A DNA stretch of 63,152 nucleotides from Gordonia sp. (in: high G+C Gram-positive bacteria). Its GTDB lineage: Bacteria; Actinomycetota; Actinomycetes; Mycobacteriales; Mycobacteriaceae. The notes under the pieces were generated by a model. It ran no database searches, had not been told where the DNA came from, and saw nothing but the letters and a program-made list of their open reading frames with translations. Numbering within the stretch: position 1 is the first letter of the stretch; the number at the start of each line of letters is the position of its first letter. The stretch is taken from positions 1-63,152 of the forward strand of contig NZ_JAGQTN010000272.1 in NCBI RefSeq assembly GCF_020438995.1. The letters run 5' to 3'. Below, in pieces: positions 17,937 through 26,056 of the stretch. The translations under genes were made by a program, and so were the position numbers.

Positions 17937-20867
17937 TCACCCGAACGGATTCGGTCTGTCTCCGGTTCCCGGACCACCCTGATTTCCCGGACCACCCTGA
18001 TTACCCGGACCGCCCTGATTTCTCGGACCGCCGGGTGGAGGACCGAATGGGTTGCCGCCGAATGGGTTGCCGCCGAATGGGTTTCCTCCCTGCTGCGGCG
18101 GAACCTGTCGGGGTGGACCCTGTTGGGGCCGGAACTGTTGCGGCGGCCCCTGCTGTCCGGGTGGCGGGCCGAACGGGTTGGCCGGAGCACCGCCCGCACC
18201 ACCTGTGCCGCCACCGCCGCCGAAGGGATTGCCCGGACCCGACGGCGCCACCGGACGCTGGTCCTCGGGGAGGTTGCGCAGCGCGTCGGCGCGCAGTTGC
18301 GGCAGTACTCGCGGCAGATGCTCGGTGACCTCGGCGGCGAGCCGGTCGATCACGTCGCGGCCGACGTCGCCGACGAGCATGACCACCGTGGCCGTGTTCT
18401 CCGGTCCACGCGGATCGTGCAGCACGAACCAGGTGTTGTGTACGGCCAGCGGCAGACGGGCGTCGGGCGTGGCGCCGGTCCGGTCACCGGAGCGGCCGGC
18501 CGCACCCGCCAGACCGGGCGCGGTGGCCACCACGTACCCGGTGCCGAACGGCGACCGGCCGATCCTGGTGCGCAGCAAGATCCCGCCCAGGTCGAGCCGG
18601 CGCGTCGCAGACCCGGTGCCGGGCACGAGCTGGACGAACTCGTCGTCGCGAACGGCCAGCGGCCGGCCACGGTGGGTCAGGGACGGCCCGCCGTCGCGGG
18701 TCAGGGACGGCCCGCCGTCGCGGGTCAGGGACGGCCCGCCGTCGCGGGTCAGGGACGGCGCGCCGTCGCGCATGACGGACGAGCCGTCGACGCGGACCTG
18801 GATCTGTTCGGCCCGCAACGCGCGGCCCGGAATCCGGGCGGTCAGCCACTTGGCCGCGTACAGCACCAGCAGCGGGATGAGCGGCCCGAGGACGAGCCCG
18901 ACGATCAGTGCGATGAGGAAGTTCGTGGTGTTCAGCGGCTTCTGCAGTGCGGCGGTGAACGGGACCTCGGTGGCGATCGGTTGCTCGCCGGCCTGCTCGG
19001 GTCCGAGCATTACCCGCAGGGTGCCGTTGACGTCGCCGTTGACCGCGGTCGGTACGGCCATGCGGACGGTGAGTTCACCCGACGCGCCGTCGACGACCTT
19101 GACGCAGGAGTCCTTGGCCGCGGCGTCGGAGCTGATCGCGAGGCCGTCCGCGCCGTCGGGTGCGGCGACGACGGTGGTCTTGTCGAGCCAGACGCAGCCC
19201 GGGCCGGTCACCTTCAGGGTGGCCGTCGTGGTGCCCTCCCCCTCGAATGTGCCGAAGTCGAGCTTGGCGTCGACCTTGGGGTAGCCGACAGGTGGGTCGA
19301 CGGTGACCGGTAGCTCCACCGTCGACGGCGACAGCGCGGTGCCCTGTACGAGCGTGCCGTCGCTGTCGCGGGCCGATGCGGTGGTCACCGACAGCGTCAT
19401 CCGGAGCGTGGCCCGGCCGGGTGCCACCGAACCCAGATCCAGCGATCGGGCCGCGGCGATACGGCCCTTGGGGATGTCGCGCCCGATGGAGATCGCCTTA
19501 CCCGACGCGGGAACGAGTTCGGTGGTCAGCGACGCCGTCCCGGGGATGCCGGCGGGGTCGACCTGTTTGCCCGCACCGTTGCGCAGGCCGAACTTCATGT
19601 CCACGGTGTTGCCGGAATGCAGGGCGGTGTTCTTCCCGCCGAGCCAGGTGGCCGTCAGATCACCACGAATGTGTATCTGCGACTTGGTCTTTGCCGCGGA
19701 ATCGGAGTCGGGGGCGATGAACACCAGCGCCCACGCGCCACGCCACTGCGCCGCCTGTGAGTTGGTCATCCGGACAGCGACGGCCTTGTCACCGGGGAAG
19801 TCGTAAGCGATCGTCACCCCGCCCACCTCGGCGCTGCCCTGCTTGTCACCGGCCATGCGCGTTTCGGTGCCGTCCGGGGACACCAGCACCGGGGTCAGGC
19901 CGGTGCGGTCGGCACTGGCCAGGATATTGACACTGCCGACAGACGAATCGAGCACGAAACGATGCTTGCCCGAGTCGCACACCTTGACAGCGCAGGCTCC
20001 GGTCTCGTTGGTCAGCGGCGGCTGTCCCGGGGTGCTGAGTTTGTCGAAGGTGAACAGCAGTTCGTCGATGTCGTCGGCGAGGTAGAAGTCGCCGGGCACC
20101 GGGCTGCGCACGTCACCGCAGGTGCCGGTGGACGTCTGCTCACCGGTGGCGATGGACTTGAGCAGATCGAAATCGGCCGCCTTGACGTCCTTGCCGGCCA
20201 GGCCGATGGCGACGGTGATGATGTCGGACGAGCGCACCTGGTCGACGAGGCCGCCGGGACGGCACAGACTGGTCTTGGCCGCCTCGACCATCTTCTTGCG
20301 GTCCTGCTCGGTGTCGAGGGAGACGCCCGGCGCGTACGGCTTGTCCGCGCTCGACCGGATGGTGAAGTCGAGCTTGCCGTCGGTGAACCAGGCGATCATC
20401 CGGCACGTCGGCGCGTCACCGGACTGCATCGTCTTGCGGGCCCCGTCGAGGGCGAGCCAGTAGTCGGTGTCGGTGCCGCCCGCGCGGTCGGCGAACCCGT
20501 CGAGGGTGGCGGTAATCGAATCGAGGGACTTCTCCGACAGAGTGGTCCAGCCCTTGCGTTCGCTGTAGGTGTCGGAGAATCCGGCGATCGCCACATCGAG
20601 GGACACGCCGGTGTCGGTGGCATAGGTACTGAGCTGTTCGGTGAGGAACTTGGCCGCGGCTACGCGCGCGGCGTCGGGGTCGGTGACGGCGAGGCTGCGT
20701 GATTCGTCGACCAGCAGCAGCACCCGGCCTTCCTTGGCGCCGGCCATGCACGCACCGAACCGGTCGATGCCGGACTGGTCGTCGGGTGCGGCGCCGGCTG
20801 CCGGCGTCCCGGTGAGCGTGGCCAGGAAGGTCAGCAGGATCGTCGCGGCCAGCGCATGCCACCTCAT
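17937..20867 (-). CDS. Membrane-anchored VWA protein with NPFG-rich tail
   Basis: A 976-residue exported protein. A signal peptide covers residues 1-27 (cleavage near AAGAAP). A VWA domain at about 47-260 has the MIDAS motif DESRS at 54-58. An extracytoplasmic beta-rich region follows, then a transmembrane helix at about 640-665. Next come an 8-residue repeat (DGGPSLTR) at about 700-731, a compact domain that may be FHA-like (about 735-870, uncertain), and a Gly/Pro/Asn/Phe-rich cytoplasmic tail with repeated GNPFGG and GNQGGP motifs. It probably senses or binds something outside and signals to the tubulin/GTPase proteins inside (inference). Its start overlaps the preceding stop by four bases. 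Confidence 0.78.
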   Translation of the reverse strand: MRWHALAATILLTFLATLTGTPAAGAAPDDQSGIDRFGACMAGAKEGRVLLLVDESRSLAVTDPDAARVAAAKFLTEQLSTYATDTGVSLDVAIAGFSDTYSERKGWTTLSEKSLDSITATLDGFADRAGGTDTDYWLALDGARKTMQSGDAPTCRMIAWFTDGKLDFTIRSSADKPYAPGVSLDTEQDRKKMVEAAKTSLCRPGGLVDQVRSSDIITVAIGLAGKDVKAADFDLLKSIATGEQTSTGTCGDVRSPVPGDFYLADDIDELLFTFDKLSTPGQPPLTNETGACAVKVCDSGKHRFVLDSSVGSVNILASADRTGLTPVLVSPDGTETRMAGDKQGSAEVGGVTIAYDFPGDKAVAVRMTNSQAAQWRGAWALVFIAPDSDSAAKTKSQIHIRGDLTATWLGGKNTALHSGNTVDMKFGLRNGAGKQVDPAGIPGTASLTTELVPASGKAISIGRDIPKGRIAAARSLDLGSVAPGRATLRMTLSVTTASARDSDGTLVQGTALSPSTVELPVTVDPPVGYPKVDAKLDFGTFEGEGTTTATLKVTGPGCVWLDKTTVVAAPDGADGLAISSDAAAKDSCVKVVDGASGELTVRMAVPTAVNGDVNGTLRVMLGPEQAGEQPIATEVPFTAALQKPLNTTNFLIALIVGLVLGPLIPLLVLYAAKWLTARIPGRALRAEQIQVRVDGSSVMRDGAPSLTRDGGPSLTRDGGPSLTRDGGPSLTHRGRPLAVRDDEFVQLVPGTGSATRRLDLGGILLRTRIGRSPFGTGYVVATAPGLAGAAGRSGDRTGATPDARLPLAVHNTWFVLHDPRGPENTATVVMLVGDVGRDVIDRLAAEVTEHLPRVLPQLRADALRNLPEDQRPVAPSGPGNPFGGGGGTGGAGGAPANPFGPPPGQQGPPQQFRPQQGPPRQVPPQQGGNPFGGNPFGGNPFGPPPGGPRNQGGPGNQGGPGNQGGPGTGDRPNPFG
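18674..18769. repeat. Four tandem 24-bp repeats inside the VWA gene
   Basis: Four consecutive 24-base units beginning gggtcagggacgg, the first three identical and the last with one visible change. In frame they encode DGGPSLTR repeats. Copy number could vary between strains by slippage. Confidence 0.9.
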
Positions 20868-21403
20868 CGGCGTCCCACCCAGATCGCGAAACCGAAGGCG
20901 CCGACCAACACGCCCGCGGCCACCAGCACCATCACCGCCACGTAGGCGCCCATGATCCAGCCGGGCCGCAGGTACACCGCCGACGTGCGGCGCATCGTGT
21001 CCTTCGAGGAGAACAGCGCCACGACACCGATCGCGATCGGTCCGGCCAGCAGCCAGCCGATCAGGCTCTGCCACTGCGCCCAGAACAGCGCACCGATCGC
21101 GATACCTGCGGCGGCGAGCACACCGGAGGCCACCAGCAGTGCGGTGGGCGGTCCGACCGGTGTCAGGTCCGCCTGTGCCGGGGCCGGTGGCGCCGAGTAT
21201 CCGGGGACAGTACGGGCCTGCGGGGCTCCTGCCGGGGCGAATGGTCCCTGCCCGAACGGACCTCCCGGGGGTGGTCCCTGCGGGCGCCCACCACCGGGCG
21301 GCCCGAACGGCGAGCGGCCCGGACCGCCGTTGTTCACGGGGCCGCCACTGCCGGGGCCAGGCCCAAAGGGGTTACCGGAAGACACCCTCGCATCGTTCCA
21401 CAT
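20864..21403 (-). CDS. Small membrane protein with disordered NPFG-rich N-terminus
   Basis: A 179-residue protein. The first ~85 residues are low-complexity Gly/Pro (GNPFGPGPG, SPFGPPGGG). Three transmembrane helices follow at about 87-107, 113-132 and 151-172. It lies between the AIM24 genes and the VWA gene, overlapping the latter by four bases. Its N-terminus shares the NPFG motif with the tail of the VWA protein, which suggests that the two low-complexity segments interact. No family was recognised. The ATG has little ribosome-site support; a GTG six codons in (VSSGNPFG) is an alternative start. Confidence 0.65.
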   Translation of the reverse strand: MWNDARVSSGNPFGPGPGSGGPVNNGGPGRSPFGPPGGGRPQGPPPGGPFGQGPFAPAGAPQARTVPGYSAPPAPAQADLTPVGPPTALLVASGVLAAAGIAIGALFWAQWQSLIGWLLAGPIAIGVVALFSSKDTMRRTSAVYLRPGWIMGAYVAVMVLVAAGVLVGAFGFAIWVGRR

Positions 21404-21454
21404 CGCACCGGCGGTTGGGCGCTGCCGACGCCGGATTCGATCCTTTATCCGACG

Positions 21455-22216
21455 CTATTGATGCTGGCCGAGCTGCATGTTGATCTGCTGGTTGATCTGT
21501 TGCAGCCCGGGAGCCGACAGTCCGGCCAGCTGCCCCTGGATCGACCGGACGATCGAGCTGTCGTTGATGACCTTCTCGCTCGACTGCACCAGTACCGTTC
21601 CGGCGCCGGTGAAATCGAACTGCCGTTCCTCGCCGGAGTTGATGCCCATCCGGCGGCCGGCGGCGGCGATGAAACCGTTCACCCACGCTTCGTCGTAGTG
21701 ATGGCTCGGCGACGGGCAATCGGCCCAGCCCACCAGCGCTTCCGGGTCGACCCGCACCGGCGGTTCGATGAACATCACCGGCCCGCTGGAGGAGGCGAGG
21801 AACTTGCCGCTGCCGATCAGGGTGACGAAGCCCGGCACGATCGACTGATTCATCGACAGGGTCGGCTGGAAGCCCAGCAGATTCGCCGACCGGATGGTGA
21901 GGTTGCCGTCGTCGAGATCGTAGGAGTTGATGTCGTAGCCGCGGTCGCCGATGACCAGCTTGCCCTGGCCCTCGGCGACGACGAAGTCGGCCAGATACAG
22001 GGGCGCCGAGAATTGCTGCGCCACCATCTGCAACAGACCGCCCTGCAGGCCGTGCGTCAGCGCGGTGAACCGCATCTGCCCGTAGTAGGCGATCATCGCG
22101 CCCTTGGACATGAACCACGGCTGGGTCAGGTCGATGCAGTAGGCATATTTGTTGCCCTCGATGTTGTCGTCACTGGGCAGGGTGTGCGGATTCCACACCG
22201 TGTTGTACACGCTCAC
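21455..22216 (-). CDS. AIM24-family protein, third of three
   Basis: A 253-residue beta-rich protein with the AIM24/TerD-associated fold: YNTVWNPHTLPSDDN at the start, the MRFTALTHG block, and an internal repeat of beta strands with GKLVIGDRGYD. AIM24 proteins are mitochondrial inner-membrane organisation factors in yeast and, in bacteria, are frequent neighbours of tellurium-resistance genes. The C-terminus is Gln-rich (LQQINQQINMQLGQ). The start is taken as GTG at 22216 because GGAG lies eight bases upstream and the preceding gene ends just before it. Confidence 0.78.
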   Translation of the reverse strand: MSVYNTVWNPHTLPSDDNIEGNKYAYCIDLTQPWFMSKGAMIAYYGQMRFTALTHGLQGGLLQMVAQQFSAPLYLADFVVAEGQGKLVIGDRGYDINSYDLDDGNLTIRSANLLGFQPTLSMNQSIVPGFVTLIGSGKFLASSSGPVMFIEPPVRVDPEALVGWADCPSPSHHYDEAWVNGFIAAAGRRMGINSGEERQFDFTGAGTVLVQSSEKVINDSSIVRSIQGQLAGLSAPGLQQINQQINMQLGQHQ

Positions 22217-22230
22217 AGTTGTTTCTCCAC

Positions 22231-22935
22231 TCACATCTTCTGTTCGGATGCCTGCACGTACACCACGCCCTGACCGGTGCATTCGAGCTGCATGGACTCC
22301 CCGCCGCCGCGGCCGACGTTGCGCCAGCTCATCGCCGACTTGAGCGTCGAATTGACCTGTCCGGCCGAGGCGACGAACGCCTGCGGGTCGACGAGCACCG
22401 CGCCGCCGGGGTTCACCGGAAGCTCGAAGATGCCGCCGTGGCCGAGCACCACGACGCTGCCCGCACCCATCAGCTGGGTGGTGAACATGCCCTGCCCGGT
22501 CATCGCGCCCGCGGCCGCGTTACGCAGCGACCCGAACAGGCCACCGCCCCCGCCACCGCCCTGGCCGCCAGAGGAGGCCACCGACACGATCGACGCCTGG
22601 ATGTCGGCGGTGCGGGCAAGCAGCCGGGACGCCTCGACGCGCATCTGCCCGCCGACCGATCCCAGGTTCACCACCGTCGCCTCGATGCCGCGGAAACCGT
22701 AGTGCACCACGCCGTTTCCCTGCGCGAGCATCGTGGCCTCATGTTCGCCGGAGAGCATGCGACCGGCCATCCCGCCCATCATCCCGCCGCCCATGCCCCC
22801 ACCCCCGCCGGGGACCTGATGGGGTTCGAAGTACACCTGCCCGGTGTAGAAGAGCATCGCGCCGCGCCGGGCGACGATGGGCCCGGACTGTGCGAGATTG
22901 ACCGAAACGACCTTGCTGTTGACCGCTGTGAACAC
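22231..22935 (-). CDS. AIM24-family protein, second of three
   Basis: A 234-residue AIM24-like protein. It contains AMLFYTGQVYFEPH, the NGVVHYGFRGIEATVVNLG segment and a C-terminal GESMQLECTGQGVVYVQ strand that closely parallels the neighbouring paralogue. Two glycine/methionine-rich insertions (around residues 44-57 and 123-130) look flexible. Eleven bases separate it from the upstream paralogue. The three AIM24 genes probably form a hetero-oligomeric ring or sheet (inference). Confidence 0.78.
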   Translation of the reverse strand: MFTAVNSKVVSVNLAQSGPIVARRGAMLFYTGQVYFEPHQVPGGGGGMGGGMMGGMAGRMLSGEHEATMLAQGNGVVHYGFRGIEATVVNLGSVGGQMRVEASRLLARTADIQASIVSVASSGGQGGGGGGGLFGSLRNAAAGAMTGQGMFTTQLMGAGSVVVLGHGGIFELPVNPGGAVLVDPQAFVASAGQVNSTLKSAMSWRNVGRGGGESMQLECTGQGVVYVQASEQKM

Positions 22936-22946
22936 CGCTGGGCCTC

Positions 22947-23567
22947 CTATCGTTCAGCCGGCTGGATGGAGACGACGCCGGTGCCGGCCCAGCGCAGCGA
23001 GAACGCCTCGCCACTGCCCTGGCCGACGGCGGTGCGCCACGACACATCGGTGTCGAAGGACTGGGTGAGCTGGCCGCGAGCGCACACGAACGCGTCGGGG
23101 TCGACGACCAGCGGGTACTGGGGGCTGACTTCGAGGTGGATCAGCGGCCCGCCGCGCGAGAGCAGCGCCACCTGCCCTTGTCCGGCGACCGTGGTGGTGA
23201 ACAGCCCCTGACCACCGGCCATGCCCCGCACACCGGCGAACGTGACGTTGGTGGTCAGGTTTCCGGCCAGCAGCAGCAACTGCTCGGACTCCACCTGCAG
23301 CGTGTCACCGTTGAGGTCGATGATGGTCACCTCGGCGGCATCGTGGGCGAAGTACACCACCCCGTGCCCCGTGCACTCCATCAGCGACAGGGATTCGCCG
23401 GTCGCCTTCTGTTTGAGGCCGGCCACCACGCCCGCACCGCCGCCGAATCCGGCCGACTTGAACGTGACCTGGCCTTCATAGGCCACCATCGAACCGCTCA
23501 GCGCACGCACCGAGGTGCCCGCGAGGTGCGCTTCGAGCACCCGCTTGGATCGTTGTACCAGTTGCAC
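22947..23567 (-). CDS. AIM24-family protein, first gene of the leftward operon
   Basis: A 206-residue AIM24-like protein (SGSMVAYEGQVTFKS, MECTGHGVVYFAHDAAEV, LSRGGPLIHLEV). It is the promoter-proximal gene of the 12-gene leftward operon. The start is GTG (MQLVQRSK). No Shine-Dalgarno sequence is seen; instead a CACTAT -10-like hexamer ends exactly seven bases upstream, suggesting a leaderless transcript. Confidence 0.78.
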   Translation of the reverse strand: MQLVQRSKRVLEAHLAGTSVRALSGSMVAYEGQVTFKSAGFGGGAGVVAGLKQKATGESLSLMECTGHGVVYFAHDAAEVTIIDLNGDTLQVESEQLLLLAGNLTTNVTFAGVRGMAGGQGLFTTTVAGQGQVALLSRGGPLIHLEVSPQYPLVVDPDAFVCARGQLTQSFDTDVSWRTAVGQGSGEAFSLRWAGTGVVSIQPAER

Positions 23568-23675
23568 GAGTCAGATAGTGACACACCGACGGGCGCTGCG
23601 GAATGCCCGGCGGAGCATCAGATCGCGTTGTCCGCCGTCCGACCGACACGACATGCGCCGATTAGCATCGGTGCC
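23568..23675. promoter_or_regulatory. Divergent leaderless promoter region of the two Ter-linked operons
   Basis: A 108-bp gap between two divergent GTG starts. On the plus strand the hexamer TAGCAT (23663-23668) ends seven bases before GTG 23676. On the minus strand CACTAT (23575-23580) ends seven bases before GTG 23567. Neither side has a ribosome-binding site, which is the actinobacterial leaderless pattern. No convincing -35 hexamer or palindromic operator was seen. Confidence 0.55.
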
Positions 23676-24887
23676 GTGGCCGGGAACTTCGTCAGACGCG
23701 TGTTCGGGGGGCGCTCGCGTGTGCAGGGCGCGCAGGTGCAGGAACAGCTGGGCGCGCTGACCACGGCCTTTCTCGACCTCGAACGACAGCTCACGCAGAT
23801 CGACGCCGCCGTCGCGCCGGCCCGCGAGATCAACCCGAACTCGCCGGCCGCTCGCGACTGGCCGCCGCTGCGCGACCGGCAACTTCAGATCGTCGGTGAG
23901 TACCTGCGGCTGACCGCGACAACCGATCCCGGCGCCCGTGACCACACCCGGCCGCCGTCGCCGGCGGAGATCACCGCCTGCATCGACGCCATCGGTGCTC
24001 TATCGGGCGACATGGCCCGCTTCGGCCAGGTCCACCACAACGAACTGACCTCGGCCGCCGGTGCCGCCAGCCTCGCGGGCCACGAAACCCACCAGGCGAA
24101 AGTCGCTGCCCACCAAGCACTCTCCCAACTCGATCAGGCGCCGGGCGCCGCGCGCAGGCTCCGGACCGTCGACGGCGCCGCCCGGGCTGTGCGCGAGGGA
24201 CTGCCCCGGCTCGATGCCGCCACGACGATCCCCCAGCGTCGTCGGGAGGCGGCGGCGGTCACCGCGGCGGCCCAGCGGCTGCACGGCGTGCTGACCGAGG
24301 CCGCATCGTTGCCCGAGCAGGCCGACCGCGTCATTCGGTCGGTGGAAACCCGGATGTCGGCCGTCGGCCACCGCGCCACCCAGATGCCCGACGCGCTGTC
24401 GGCACTGCTGCGCGAGTTCAGCACCGACTGTTCGAAGGATCTGCGCGACAATCAGCGTGCGGTGGACGGCCATCTCACCGAAGCCCGCGACGACATCGAA
24501 CAGGCCCGCCGGCATGTGCGCACCGACCCTGACGTGGCCATCACCGACGCCGAGCGGGCCCGCGATCATCTCGACGAGGCGCAGCGGGCGGTCGACCAGG
24601 TGCTCGATCGGCTGCGCACGTTGCGCGATGTGCGCGCCGATCCGGCCGGGCATGAACGCAAGGTGAGGTTCCGATTACGGGATGCGCAACAATTCGCCGT
24701 CAACAATTCTCTGGTTGACGATTGGGGTTCTGTGCTCGACGCTCAAGGCGACCGCATCGACCGGGCAAAAACGACGCTCGGCCGCATACACCCCGACTAC
24801 TGGGCGTACTGGACCGAACTTCGCGCGGTCGATGCCAGGATCACCGAGATCATCGACCGCATGAGAGGACAACTCGCCGCGAAATGA
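23676..24887 (+). CDS. Coiled-coil protein heading the Ter metabolite operon
   Basis: A 403-residue, almost entirely alpha-helical cytosolic protein, rich in Ala, Arg, Asp and Glu with heptad-like spacing, for example around DHLDEAQRAVDQVLDRL. The last ~60 residues contain WAYWTELRAVDARITEI. No enzymatic motif is visible and no family was recognised; it does not match TelA-type proteins. Its stop overlaps the lyase start by four bases (ATGA), so it belongs to the metabolite operon. GTG at 23676 is favoured by the TAGCAT -10 element seven bases before it; upstream codons are antisense to the AIM24 gene. Confidence 0.68.
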   Translation: MAGNFVRRVFGGRSRVQGAQVQEQLGALTTAFLDLERQLTQIDAAVAPAREINPNSPAARDWPPLRDRQLQIVGEYLRLTATTDPGARDHTRPPSPAEITACIDAIGALSGDMARFGQVHHNELTSAAGAASLAGHETHQAKVAAHQALSQLDQAPGAARRLRTVDGAARAVREGLPRLDAATTIPQRRREAAAVTAAAQRLHGVLTEAASLPEQADRVIRSVETRMSAVGHRATQMPDALSALLREFSTDCSKDLRDNQRAVDGHLTEARDDIEQARRHVRTDPDVAITDAERARDHLDEAQRAVDQVLDRLRTLRDVRADPAGHERKVRFRLRDAQQFAVNNSLVDDWGSVLDAQGDRIDRAKTTLGRIHPDYWAYWTELRAVDARITEIIDRMRGQLAAK

Positions 24888-26056
24888 GCACGCCCCGATT
24901 CCGGCACTTCCATCACCTCGACGACGCCGTCGTCGAACGCCTGTTTCTCCATAGCCCCCAGCCGGTCGGGCACGACGATCCGACGCGGGTGCTGGCCCTG
25001 GCACTGGGCGCCACGCTGTACGTGCCCGGCAACCGGGCCGATCTGGCGCGCACCATCGAGCGGCGCTTCGCCAATGGGGTGACGTCGATGGTCATCGACC
25101 TCGAGGACGCCGTCGCCGACGACGAGGAGGACCACGCCGCCGCCTGTGCCGTGGCCGCCCTCGACGAACTCGCCGACGGGCCGGCGGCGGCGATGCTGCT
25201 GTTCGTGCGCACCCGCACCCCCGAACGGATCCCGAAGATCGCCGCCGAACTGGGCCCCGGCCGCACGGCCCTGTCAGGTTTCGTGCTGCCCAAGTTCACC
25301 TCTGCCATCGCCCGCGACGGGCTCGACGCGGTGGTGCGGGCCTCGGAGGTGCTCGGCAAACACCTGTACGCGATGCCGGTCCTGGAATCGCCGGAGATCG
25401 TGTACCGGGAGACCCGCGACATCGAGCTCGGGTCTATCGCGGAGATCCTGGGCGAGTATCGATCTCACGTCCTGGCCGCCCGGATCGGCGCCACCGATAT
25501 GTGTGGGATGTTCGGCATCCGCCGCGACCGCGACCTGACGATCTACGACGTGCGCGTGGCCGCCGACGCCATCGCGAGCATCATCAACTACCTCGGGCGC
25601 GCCGGCGACGCCGGCCACATCATCACCGGGCCGGTGTGGGAGTACTTCGCCGACCACGAGCGGCTGTTCCGGCCCACGCTGCGGCAGACCCTGTTCGCCG
25701 ACCACGACGCGGTGCTGTTCCGGCAGCACCTGGTGAGCCGCGACATCGACGGCCTGCTCCGCGAGATCGCACTCGACCGGGCCAACGGCATGCACGGTAA
25801 GACCGTCATCCATCCCACCCACGTGGCGGCCGTGCACGCACTGTCGGCGGTCACTCACGAGGAGTATCACGACGCCGTCGACATCGCGGGCGGTGACGCC
25901 GGCGGGGTGCGCACCTCGACCTATCGTAACAAGATGAATGAGCTGAAACCGCACCGTCGTTGGGCCCAGGGTGTGCTCGACCGGGCGCACGTTTTCGGGG
26001 TGACCAATCCGAACATCACCTTCGTCGATCTGTTGACGGCGCTGGTTCCGGCGTGA
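24884..26056 (+). CDS. HpcH/HpaI-CitE-like lyase of the Ter biosynthetic module
   Basis: A 390-residue TIM-barrel lyase. VIDLEDAV (around residue 70) is the CitE/HpcH metal and substrate motif, followed by MPVLESPEIV and GMHGKTVIHPTHV near 306. Such enzymes form or break C-C bonds next to a carboxylate, often with CoA esters. The Ter-associated branch was predicted by Anantharaman, Iyer and Aravind to help make a nucleoside-like metabolite. It overlaps both neighbours by four bases. Confidence 0.87.
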   Translation: MSTPRFRHFHHLDDAVVERLFLHSPQPVGHDDPTRVLALALGATLYVPGNRADLARTIERRFANGVTSMVIDLEDAVADDEEDHAAACAVAALDELADGPAAAMLLFVRTRTPERIPKIAAELGPGRTALSGFVLPKFTSAIARDGLDAVVRASEVLGKHLYAMPVLESPEIVYRETRDIELGSIAEILGEYRSHVLAARIGATDMCGMFGIRRDRDLTIYDVRVAADAIASIINYLGRAGDAGHIITGPVWEYFADHERLFRPTLRQTLFADHDAVLFRQHLVSRDIDGLLREIALDRANGMHGKTVIHPTHVAAVHALSAVTHEEYHDAVDIAGGDAGGVRTSTYRNKMNELKPHRRWAQGVLDRAHVFGVTNPNITFVDLLTALVPA

